Below, one piece after another: positions 45,740-56,710 of a stretch of 64,000 nt of DNA. The notes beneath the pieces are model-generated. The model searched no databases and had not been told where the DNA came from. It saw only the letters and a list, made by a program, of their open reading frames with translations. Every line of letters starts with the position of its first letter. Within the stretch, counting starts at the first letter, position 1. Position numbers and translations under genes: made by a program. This stretch comes from Isoetes taiwanensis (taxonomy: Eukaryota > Streptophyta > Lycopodiopsida > Isoetales > Isoetaceae): the NCBI GenBank assembly GCA_021234155.1, contig JAJEKV010000190.1, positions 420,973 to 484,972 on the forward strand, read 5' to 3'.

Positions 45740-48060
45740 AGCAGAATCGAGCCAAGCATTGCCCTAAGCTCCAATGGAGGAAGATGCATTGCTTATTGTT
45801 GCACCCCTGCAGCGGGACGGTCTTTGCAGAGGGCATCATAACTGCAGTGGATCCATCTGATAGTGGGAATGATCAAAGGCTAGGAGATGATCATCTTGGT
45901 GTTGACATTTAGAAGCTTCTTATCCAGATTGATACAATCATGTTCCAGGGAGCTCTAGTGACTGCATTGTGTGCTCCGGGTTGCTCGAGTCTCAAACTCA
46001 GTTAAGATGGCCAATTAGACATATTACATATAAGAATGGTGAGAACCTAGAGGGCCCAATTGAAGTAGATACCCTGAGGACCATCCCAGGCAATGTGGAA
46101 GGTTTGGTGATGGATGAGCATCCATTGATTACGAGGAAGAGGCGCTACATGTTTCATAAAAGGCAGCCAAGGGCGCCCAAAGGGCTAGAAGTGACAGATA
46201 TTTACAAAGGATGGAAAGTATGGCACCAACTAAAGAAAACCTAGAAGCAATTAAGGGACAAGAGTGTTGCACTCTAGATTGCACAGTCCAGTATAGTGTG
46301 GATGACCTTGTGGAAATAAGATCCCAATACATTGGACAACTTCAGAAAGACAGGATTAATTTCATCTACTTCTTGCATAGAAATTCCTGCTATGATGAAA
46401 ACACAGGAATATCACTTTATCAATTGAGGGGCCTGAAGGTATGTATGAGAGCATTAAGATGGATTCTTGGCTTGAGCAAGGCATCATTTTACAGATACTG
46501 AGAGCAGGTCAGAAAAAGGCACAGGTTGTTCCAGCATGGCCATGCATTGACTTTGAAACCTAGAGCAAACACTTTGAAGGCCATTGCAGTCTTCGAGATA
46601 TTTGTGAGATACATGTCTCAATCTATGCTGCATAAGTCGAAGGTGAACGAGCACGGTGTACGAGTGGTCCAAAGGGTGTTGCCATAACGTTATATCCAGA
46701 AAGAGTGCCTTAAAGAGGTCAACTCCATTCTAGAAACTACTGGAGGTCGGCCTCTTTTTCAATCATCTTTCAGCAAGTTATGGAAAACTCACTTCTCAGA
46801 CGTGTGTGTCTTGCAACACATGCCATTCTCAAAGTGCAACACTTGCATTCAATTGAAGGATACATTTGCATTAACTGCAATAGAGAAAGAAAGAATGTAA
46901 TCAGGGAGCAATTTGCATATCACCAATCAGACCAAATATCATGTAGACAGCTGTATTGACAGTGGAGAACATTTTTCCAGATGCAGCCTGACAGATTTTT
47001 GTGTATACTTCATGATAAGATGGACCAGCACAAGACTTTCTTGCCAAAGCTAGATCCTTTGCCCAAGCATTGTCAAAACGCTTTTCAGATAAAAGTAAGC
47101 CTGGCGGGTGTCTTGACACATGAGCATTGGAACTGGCCTATGGTCATTTTGTCCTTGTTCTATGGAGGGATGATCCAAATTTCCATGGGAGTTCTATTTT
47201 TAAGTGCTTGAGAACACTAGAGAGAGGATCGATAGAAGGGAGGAGGTATTCTCCCTCGGCCCCCATTTTTGTGATGGATGATCAACCGCTTTGTTACCAA
47301 AGGCAGATAAAGGAGCTCACATCCAAGGCGTCGAAAGAAACAAGGAAGACTTGGGATGAGTTTCCCTTATTTGAGAAACAACTGTAGAGGAGTTATGTGT
47401 TCAATTGGACAACTGTTAGAAAGAAAACAAGAATAGATGGATGTTTGGGGCAATACAGCAGTGGGAGTATTCAAGATTGTGAAGGTGGGGTTCATGATGG
47501 TTGGGCATACACATGATGATATAAGATGCATTCTTCAGAACTTTCTCTATCAAGCTCAAAAGAGAAAACGTGACTAGTCTCCCTGAACTAATGGATGTGT
47601 TTGAGAGCTATATTGACCCCAACCCAATGGCTTTCTTGATGGATGAGGTTGCAGATTGGAAATCATTTGTCGAGGGATACTTGCTAGATGGTAAGGATCA
47701 GTTGACAGGACACACACAGCCACTTCAATTCAAGTTTTGGGTCAGGGATGGAATACCGATCATACAATATAAGTGGAGATCAGGTGATAAGTTGTGGATG
47801 CCTGTACAAGGAATCACATTGTGACAAATGGGGGCTACAGGTGAAGTTCTTATTCCTAGATGGGAGCCAAAACCATTCCTCCCTTCAAGACTGTTAAAGA
47901 TTCCAGCCAACTAGTGAAGGGCATCAAGGATTATATAATGCATTGGGGGGATGTTCGAAATGGAAAGCATACCTCCACCCTGAAGAAACATCACATGGAC
48001 TCCCTAATCAATTATTGGGAGAAAGTTGTGACATGCTTAGAAATAGAATAGCCATACGGG
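45740..48060 (+). pseudogene. DUF7869-type (presumed transposase-like) pseudogene
   Basis: Several frames in order match a long protein family, widespread in ferns, other early plants, oomycetes and invertebrates, that I know under DUF7869; many members look mobile. Segments: SVDDLVEIRSQYIGQLQKDR and GISLYQLRGLKVCMRALRWI (46300-46480); FSKCNTCIQLKDTF (about 46830); DKMDQHKTFLPKL (47015); AYGHFVLVLWRDDPNF then SIFKCLRTLE (47130-47220, another frame); FMMVGHTHDDI (about 47490-47525), the family signature; LPELMDVFESYIDPNP (47580); and KGIKDYIMHWGDV (about 47920). Frameshifts and stops separate these pieces, so it is a pseudogene. Transposition by this family is inference. Confidence 0.72.
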
Positions 48061-51000
48061 GGGAAGCTGAGAGACGGGTTGTTACCAGAGTCTAGATGGG
48101 TGGGTCCTCATGGAGCAAGCATATCTAAGAGAGTTGACTTGGGACTAACAATGGCTCCAAGTGGTTTGTGGGAAGCAAGACCTCAAAACCAAAGTGGTTT
48201 GATCTTCCTGGGTGGGATCCTTTTGAGGACATCAAGGAATGATACTTTGTGCTAGTAAGGCCTGACGATGAGGATTGTCCAATTTGGTTAGGGGTGGCAC
48301 TTTCTGATGTTACCACCACCATGCCTGATGGAGAGAATTTGTGTCCTGGATTTCAAGTTCAATATTGGGAGCCCGTTGGAAGGCACAAGAGGGGCAACTT
48401 GAAGGAATAATACACCGACTGCTAGGAGAAGAAGTGAAGAACAAATCATGTTGATCCTTAAAGGAGGGAATTGGTGGAGTGTGTGGCATGGTCATATCCA
48501 ACTTGTCACATTTCAAAGGATAAGACCCACAAGATCCCTAAAAGGGAGATGGACAAAGCCATGAGCAACCTCCATGCTATAGCACTGTATGAGGGTAGAT
48601 AAAATTGAGAAGCTTGAAAACTTTCTCAACTCGTGGCTTGTAATATTTACGAGGAAAATTAGTGACCCAGTTCTTGGCATATGATGTGTAATTCTATACA
48701 TTTATTCAATTCAATATTTTTCTTTTTCTTTTTTTTTTTGGTATGAGTTCCATTTTCAAACGTCATCTAACCTCCTTTAATTAAATGCGACTTTTCTGTT
48801 ATTCCTCCCAATCCCAGCTTTTAAACATCTGTTATAAAGGTAATAGAAATTTATGAAATCACAAGCTTGTGCCATTCAATTTGATGAAGCATGGGCTCTA
48901 ATCTAAGAGTGAAGATCCAAGACTATTAAATGATTATTTGCAAAATTAAAATCCCTTTCCATATGCTTAAGACAATGCTCTATTACATATTCTCCATCTC
49001 TTTCACAGGGCTTATGTTCAACATATGTGTCACAAATGGAACTTACCAACATTACTATAGGGAGGAAGATTCATTGTCACCATTATTTCGTCGTATTTCC
49101 CAACCAGTTCATCCAAAAATCCTGCAAGTAATATGAACTCTCTAAATACACCTTATCGCACTTCTTCTTTTGTGTAACTAGCAAATATACCAAAGCAGAT
49201 TGATCATCTGCAGACTCAGGCCTGTCTTCTGGTATTGGCTTAAAGTCTTACCATATTCTTCTCTCATCTTGCCTTTAGATCCTATTTGAGCCCAAGAATC
49301 TAACAAATTTAAAGATCAATAATAGTTTCTGATGAAAAAACTGCCAGTGTTTAATCTATTCTAGTGTTTTTGCTTATAAACCTTACCATTTAAACCAGGA
49401 AGAATGAGGTTATGGATAGAATATTTTTTAGTGGGATATGGAAGAACACTATTGTATCAGACAAAATGATGGTAAATTCGGGATGTGGTGAATCCTCCAC
49501 CACATTTTCTTATGCTATAATTTATTGGCCTTCGGCCATGTCTATGTCATAACCCTAATTAGCACTCTCAATTATATTATATAATAAATTTGTCACTAAT
49601 GGTACAATTCGAATCCTTTACCCATGGATGACATCTGTGTATGTTAAATCAATTTTGATTTGATTCATATACAATTCTCATCTCTAGATAGTCCAAGCTT
49701 TTCGATCTTTTAATTAGCTTTAGTATCTACAAGTGCTCCTATAGCAATAACTCCATGCAGTGACGGACCTATAGCTACTCGCAGCCTTACAAACCAAGAT
49801 GTTGTAGACAAAAAGAAAGTGCTCGGTCTAGTGTGTCAGCGGGTGGTTGATAATACCATATTGATTCTCCACGAGCAAAATGATCCACAACATAGGTCGG
49901 CTACTCAGGGCCATTGCTCAGCAATATTCAATGATTGGGCACAACGACTGCAGGTCGAGATGTCTTTACTTTTCAACATCTTATTGGCATCTCCACTGGT
50001 GGAACACCAAGAAGTCATCTTGGAGGCTCACTATCAGTTGAAATCATTGACAATGTATTATTATCTAGACAACAGTTTGCATCAAGTCTTACCAAACTTA
50101 TGTAAAGTTCTGCATAGTTTGTCTCTGGTTTATCCAAGCAATACAATGATTTTGTAGTATTTCATATTAGATCTCTTTTTCAAGGACCGCGATTGCGACT
50201 CTTCGAAGCTTGGGCTCGGATTCATTTCGTGGTTTTTGCTTCAATTTTGTTCTCCTAATGTTGGACACCTAGGACCGGCACTGCGATCATTATATAAGAG
50301 GCTCAGAAGGGATGAGGCATCTTTTTGATGTTTTGTCGAGGACACCGTAGTTACAACTACCTTCTATGACACAAGTAGACTCCATGGCCATAGCACAGGC
50401 GGACATCGACCATCAACCCCTTTGCAAGATTCATCCCCGGTGACATCGGCTTAACCGTGCCAAATAAAGTGTATGTGTGAGATATAAGTAAGTAAGAAAT
50501 AAATATAGAAGGAATGTCGTATATAAAGCATGCAATATAAAGGATTCTAACAGTGAGGACGAACAGAGGAGTACATTGAAGACAGGTAGTATAAAATGTA
50601 AATATAGGAGTGTCTGTATATGTGATCAATGTATGTAAAAGAGAATATATATAAATAATGACTTAAAATTTGTACAATTCTGGATATAACGTATGGTTAA
50701 GATAGAGGGTGTGAGTGTATCAAAAAGAGAAAGGTATTTAAAAATATAGTCAAAAGAAAATATTGATATAATAAAATGTAGCGTCAATGCAGTGTTAAAT
50801 ATAATAGAATGGGATAATTATGTATGTGTTATACAAACGAGAGTTAGATTATGATTATGAAAAGATTATGAATGATAAATGATGAAGAACGTGTGTATAC
50901 TTAAAATTAAAGTATACATATAACATGATATAGTCGAATATATATGTCTATTACATGATATAAGGGATAAAGGAATGTGCATGTATGGTATACAATAGTA

Positions 51001-52029
51001 TAACTATAAATCTCATGGGTATGTATAAGAATGAGAGTACCAATATGTGAGTTGTCGAAAAAATGTAAAAAAATAAGAAAAAAACATTTGATAGTAAATA
51101 AATCTTAGGATAGCGTGTTATAAAATAAATTGCAAAGCGAATGGAGCATGTAATAGAGATATAAAAAAGAAGTTAATATCATTAGAATGAATTCGTACTA
51201 TACAGTTTCAAAATTATAAGTGTGTCTCATATTAAAAGCGGAAATAGATGTTGTCTATATCTATGTGTGTGTATAATGTATAACCAGTTAACTGTGTGTG
51301 AGTAAGAATGATTTCTAAATTGAGTAATATAGTGTCAGTATGATGTATATCTCTAAGAGTATAACATAAATGACTATGGTAGTAATGAAAGGTATGTTGC
51401 AGAGACCTAAGTTATCATGACTACGACAATTCGATCCCAGATTGCTCACCGACATGTATGTTTTTGTTGAGGATTCGGGTTGCAAACTTCGTCTGGTTGA
51501 AGATTAATTCTTAGCGGGCTCAGTCTAAGATTCGATATTGCACGATACTACCACCTCGATGAGCGGAACCTTTTAGATAATCTAGCCAGTATGCCCACGG
51601 GCCTATAAGCTACTTCTCCTCGCGCATCTGCACGCCATGACGTCCTGGCCGACGGACGAGCAAGTGGAACTAGTTCCACATGCTCTTCTCGATCGTGTGT
51701 ATAAGCAGACAAAGGATGACTATAGCTTGTCCTACAATATTTTTGGAATCACTTACCAAAGAAAGGTCCAACATCAGTCGTCAAGTGGGATTTTTGTTGA
51801 GGATTATCACAATTTCCTACAGTAATACCATGCATGCGCCAACGACAACGCAATCAACTCTGGCTTCGATGGAAAGCGGCGCGTGCTAGAACCACTAGCC
51901 GATATCTCGTGAGACTTAGATACGACAGGGATCATGCAGGCCAGCTCTTATGCAGCGGGGATCAGGCTAGATGCATCCTAGGAATGGGGATGGGCATATA
52001 GTCATAATAGGGTGCCTTCGTCTACGACT
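48061..52029. other. Long stretch without a recognisable gene
   Basis: 48061-48560 may still be the decayed end of the DUF7869-type gene. 48700-51400 is strongly AT-rich, with 50640-51400 nearly low-complexity. Open frames at 48930-49136, 49819-50157 and 51637-51825 carry no motif that I recognise. I saw no tRNA, rRNA or element termini. Confidence 0.45.
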
Positions 52030-52729
52030 ATAATGAAAACATTGCCATTCCTTAGGCCGAGACGAATGGCAAGCCTCAGGCATGATAGGCTTCCCTTTTT
52101 TTTTTTTTTCCTTTTCTTCTTCAAAGGGGGTGGTCCCTTCAACCACAACATATAAATTGTTTTGTAAATACTGATGTCTTGTGATTCTGCAGATCAGAAG
52201 CGCTTACTTTGTTGCCTGTAGTTTCTTTTAAGGGCCATTACGGGCCCATATTCTTGTTGTGATATGTGTTCTCTATTTGCACTGCTAGGCCCTATAAGCT
52301 ATGGTCCACCGCGGACCAATGTTGTGCCTGCTTATGTATTATATCCTCAGTGCTAAATTTGTTTTGGATTATAGTCCTACACGATGATCCTATATGATAT
52401 ATACGTATCTTTTATATTACCTAAATCTGTTCGATCTCCCTTAATCTAATTTTCCTTGTAAGTTAACCACCTAACGCAAATGCTGAGGACAACATAAATC
52501 GTTATGTCCCCTTCTGCATAATGTTGTTACATTAATTACCGTTCAACTTTCGCCGAATTATAAATTGCGCATTATACGTCATTTCAAACTTGCCACCTTG
52601 AATATGACAACTTTTGTGTGACTTAGAATTTCGCGTTACCTCTTTAAGATGGGGAGACTTGCTTCCAACATGTCATGTGTTGGCCCAGAGTAAGAATAGT
52701 CTTGATGCTGAGGACAACATCATTTTCAA
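52030..52729 (+). mobile_element. Ty3/Gypsy copy C, 3' untranslated end only
   Basis: GCCATTCCTTAGG, AGGCATGATAGG, GGGGGTGG..CCCTTCAACCACAAC and ATGCTGAGGACA blocks match, in order, the region after pol in copy A (4130-4560). No coding part remains. It leads straight into LTR C. Confidence 0.7.
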
Positions 52730-54149
52730 TGTGGTGATGTTCCACGGATTTATATGCCTTTTGGGTATAAATACATGACACGTCACTATGATTAATCAAT
52801 GGTGCATTAATTATTCATAAGCTAAGGGTAGCTATGCTAGTCATTAATTATTAAGGTGGAAACCTAACCCTAAACTCTACTTCGAATTTAGGGCTTAACC
52901 TAATATAAAAGGGGTTAAAATATTAAATTAGTTAATAATAACCAATCTAGAGTTGCCACCTGGCCCAAATCGATTGGGCAAGGCAGGCTTGCTAATTTGG
53001 GATACCTAAATTGAGGCTACCCCAATTTGCCCCAATTCGAATTGGGGAAGATTGATGGAGGAGGAGCTGCTGTTCAATCCTATTCCAGCCAGAAGGATGG
53101 AGAACCAGAGAGATAGTGGATCTAGCTATGATTCTGGTTAGTACGTAAATAGCTTGGATTCCTAGATAGTCATAGGATTAACCCTTGTATGCTTAGAAGA
53201 TAGCTAGGATTAACCCTTGTATGAATAGATGTATGGTTAATCTCTATTTTATGTTCTATTTGAAGCTATGGATGGATGGATGTATAGTGATAGTTCTCTT
53301 TCTGTTCCTCCTGTGTTTGTGGGGATTAAGGGGGTAGAGACCTAAAGGCTATATAGAAGTAGAGATGCTCCTAGCTAGAATCCCTTAAATCCCAATAAAT
53401 GCGGCCTGTGCACAAGAGCCCACCTGGCTGTGGATGCTATGTTGTGATTCAGCACCAGATAACGGGTATGATGGTGAAACGGGGGTGGGGTCCTGCCTAG
53501 CATGGCTACATGATTCATATAGTGTGCTAGGCTTATAGTTGGTCACTAAAGGGGTTGGATATGGGTCTGACACTCCTTGAGTAGCAGGATATGTGCCTAT
53601 AGGGACATCCTGGGCTTGAATGGGCACGGTGAGCCAACCTTTAGATTTAGGGGAGTAAGTCAGGTATGGATGCAGGGGCTGCAGATGTGGCACGTGTCCT
53701 CTAGCAACCCCATGGATCCATTATGCTCGGGGAGGGGACACCATTGTTCTATGCCAGCGAACGCCATGTTATACCTCTATCTGTTGTTATCCGAAGGTCT
53801 TGACCGTCAGTCGACTCTCTTGAGTCTGAGCCTGGGGTAGAAGCCTGATATATGGTGCATTACCATTGTTATGTTGGTATTCTGTTGTATTCATGTTGAT
53901 GATGGGCCACCCTTCGTGGTGATATATTATTTACTTGTATTGTTGCCAGGTGCTAACATATATGTAAACTTCCACTGTATAGGATTCCCATGGATGAATG
54001 ACATCTCCGTGTCCTTCACCTGGATACTTGTCCATCACAAGTGGTCCGAGTCAGACAGAGAGCCTTTCTGTGGTGATGGAGTCGCCACGGGAGAGGAATT
54101 TCTCTTATTTATACGATGGGAGCATCGTATAGGTTCGGGGAGCGTCACA
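52730..54149 (+). repeat. LTR C of the same Gypsy family
   Basis: It starts TGTGGTGATGTTCC at 52730 and ends GGGAGCGTCACA at 54149, about 1420 bp. It contains the shared GGGGGTAGAGACCT block (53332), TGCTCCTAGCTAG and the 'CCACCCTTCGTGGTG' block. CCTAACCCTAAA lies in its upstream part (about 52863). It is not followed by a primer-binding site, so it is a 3' or solo LTR. Confidence 0.78.
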
Positions 54150-54599
54150 GTCTCTGCCCAATGTCCCCCTCTTGGACTTTCATGCAATCTTGACGAGGAT
54201 GCCCTATGATATCGACATCATATGCCAGTATGACTAGCAGATCTTACCTTGGAAAGTCAGCCTTCTGCCAAGCGAAGGGAAATGAGTTTCTCTAGAGTCA
54301 CTGGGTCAAGTCTTAGGTGGGGGTGCAAGAGTCAAGAACCAGATTTGAGAGCGGACGAGGAACATGCCAGATTATATAGCTGCAAGGCCCACAGGCACAG
54401 ATATCTCAGCACACGCAACCTTGGCCACATTCATGCACTTCAAGGCTATCAACAAGATGGAGGAGCCTTCCATACAACCATTGGACCTAGCACCTTTGAA
54501 CACAAGGGTGGACCAGAGCCTCATCCGTCAGCTCGACGTCACCGAATACGTCTACCATGGTCGTGGATCGCCCAAAGACGATATACCTGCCTCAAGACG
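54150..54599. other. Segment between LTR C and LTR D
   Basis: GC-richer than its surroundings, with two overlapping plus-strand open frames (54249-54743 and 54364-54654) that I do not recognise. It could be the upstream part of LTR D or host sequence. Confidence 0.35.
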
Positions 54600-56065
54600 T
54601 ATACCGCATCGCTGCCGGGCCACACACGCCGCGACATCGCCGGCCCGGCGGTAATGACGACGAAAATGCCAAGCAAGGGCGCCCTAGGGGGCAACTTGCA
54701 ATGGTGCGCACACTTAGCAATGCGCGCACCTTTAGACCTTTAAACCATTAAAGGTAGACCAAGGGTCATGGGAACCCTAAACCGAACTGATAGCCTACAT
54801 AAGGCACCAAACCCTAACATTCCCTTTTTCGCCCACAGACCTTCTGAGCTCCGATTCGCGCGCCTGAGGAGTCAATTCCAACTCCCAAGATCTGCAATCA
54901 CTCCTTGTCGATCATCCTTCCACCGCATCCCGGGCGTAATCGTAGACATGGACGCCTTCGGACCAAGAGGAGTGAACCAGAGATCGGGTATTTGGTCGAT
55001 TGAATAGCTTAAACCTTATTCCAGCCTTCGAACCAGTAGGTTTAGCCTATTAAATCGCCCTTAGTAGCCAAGCAGACCCTGAGATTGACTCTAACTAAGG
55101 AACTAACTCTATGTATTAGATTAGTTCTTATTATTTATGATCATATGAGGGATGGTTGTATTCTGTGGACTCATTGTATTGGGAAGGGGGGTAGAGACTT
55201 AAAGCTTAGTAGATGATGCTCCTAGCTAGTCCCTCTTAGTGCATTACTAGAATTCGCCCATTAATGCGAGCCCACCCGGTTGTGGGTGAAGGGGCCGACC
55301 GGCTTAGAAGGAGGTTCGTTTCTAACCCTCACCGATCCCTCCGGGTGTGTAAGGCCTCACCGGGATCCAGAGTGACTAGGTCTAATGGTTTACCACCCAG
55401 TGTGGGTAAGGCATGGGCTCGACACCCGCGGGAGTGATGCGTCACTCTCCAAAGGGGTTGAAGTCGAATAAGGGCAAAGTGGCCCCTAGTCACCTTGGGT
55501 TAGCATGTAGATCTCGGAGGGAGTGATCCCTACCTGCCCCATCGGACCGGGAGATGTAACCCGTGAATAGCCCCTTTGGCTATGCACCCCCTACGGCTAC
55601 TGCCAGTCCCAACACTTTTCAACCTACTCTCGCAAAGTGTGCAATGAGGGGGCGGATGGAGTGGACAACCCCAAGCCATGTTCTTATGCCAGCCCAATCC
55701 ATTGTCATGATTCTCGGCCCTCGCGACCGAACTCCGGAGACCCAAGCTTGTCGTCATCCCTCCGAGTCCGAGCCTTGGGTAGGAACTTCCTTGTATTGTC
55801 TTGATCTTTGTCTATACAGATGTTGATGTGCCACCTTTCGGGGTGGATATATATGATGTTATGTTATCGACGTGTATGTTTACGCCTTCCGCAGCCTAGG
55901 TAGGCCCCGAGGGAGACGGGGTAAAATGACCCCTTCACTCTTCCCACCGTGGACTCTAGACGGTCCGCGATGATATGTGGAGGGCCCCAGACGCTGTGGA
56001 GCTGGCGGGGGATGAACTCGTGATACTGGTCAAGGGCATCGTGATAATGAGTAAGGGACGTCACA
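54600..56065 (+). repeat. 5' LTR of element D
   Basis: It ends GGGACGTCACA at 56065, the inverted match of the TGTGACGT LTR start in copy A. It contains the shared blocks GGGGGTAGAGAC (55187), GATGCTCCTAGCTAG and GGATGGAGTGGACAACCCC (55653). The start is uncertain: scaling from LTR C puts it near 54590-54660, but I see no clear TGTGACG there. Confidence 0.7.
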
Positions 56066-56066
56066 C

Positions 56067-56078
56067 TGGTATCAGAGC
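56067..56078 (+). other. Primer-binding site of element D (initiator Met tRNA)
   Basis: TGGTATCAGAGC lies one base after the LTR end ACGTCACA. This is the usual plant initiator-methionine tRNA priming site, and it fixes both the LTR boundary and the element's direction. Confidence 0.92.
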
Positions 56079-56270
56079 TATGTTCTTGGAGACCAAGAGC
56101 AAAGCACTGACCATGCTCCCAGTAGTACTAACTTGATAGGATCCTCAAGCCTCGAAAAGTGGGAAATTGTTTTCTCATTTTTGTATTTTATGCTAAGCTA
56201 GTAACAATTAAGCGAATTGGAACTTAATAAGACTAAAAAGAATGAGCCAAAAATTTGCCAAGTAAGGTGG

Positions 56271-56335
56271 TCTCACAGCTCGCGCCTGGTCGAAAAACTA
56301 AACTTTAGTTTTTGAGCGAGGCGCAAGCTGTGAGA
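56271..56335. repeat. 65-nt hairpin repeat HP1
   Basis: Left arm TCTCACAGCTCGCGCCTGGT continues to ACTAAA; the right arm CTTTAGTTTTTGAGCGAGG continues to CAAGCTGTGAGA. The arms pair almost along their whole length, leaving a loop of a few bases, with a small mismatch patch around GGTCG/TGAGCG. First of four copies of identical length. Confidence 0.93.
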
Positions 56336-56430
56336 CATCGAGCCAAGATATGTGGTAAGGCTAGTTCTAAGATAGGAATTAATTAGAATAGCATGTTTTA
56401 ATTGCTTAAATTACTTAAAGATGTGTGAGA

Positions 56431-56495
56431 TCTCACAGCTCGCGCCTGGTCTAAAAACTAAACTTTAGTTTTTGAGCGAGGCGTGACCTGTGAGA
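56431..56495. repeat. 65-nt hairpin repeat HP2
   Basis: Same left arm as HP1 with CTAAAAACTAAA. The right arm has GGCGTGACCTGTGAGA in place of GGCGCAAGCTGTGAGA, so two or three base pairs near the base are lost. It ends 105 bp before the TATA box of the H3-like gene. Confidence 0.92.
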
Positions 56496-56599
56496 CCAAT
56501 AAGTAGGAAAAGTCTGAAATAAGTGTAAGTTTTAATTAAATAGGTGCCTTAGCAGGTTAAATAGAGCAACTTGAATTTTGACCTAAAAATTTGCCAAGC

Positions 56600-56608
56600 T
56601 ATAAATAG
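56600..56608 (+). promoter_or_regulatory. TATA box upstream of the H3-like gene
   Basis: TATAAATAG lies 111 bp before the ATG at 56711. The same nonamer stands 122 bp before the second extra gene. This spacing suits a plant polymerase II promoter inside the element, independent of the LTR. Start-site data are lacking. Confidence 0.6.
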
Positions 56609-56710
56609 AAGTAGACCCCCCTCATTTGAATGTTCCCGCCTTAGAAACCAGCTCTCGCTCCCTAAGGCGATCTTTGGCGCCCGATATCTGATTGACGATC
56701 TGTCAAAAAC

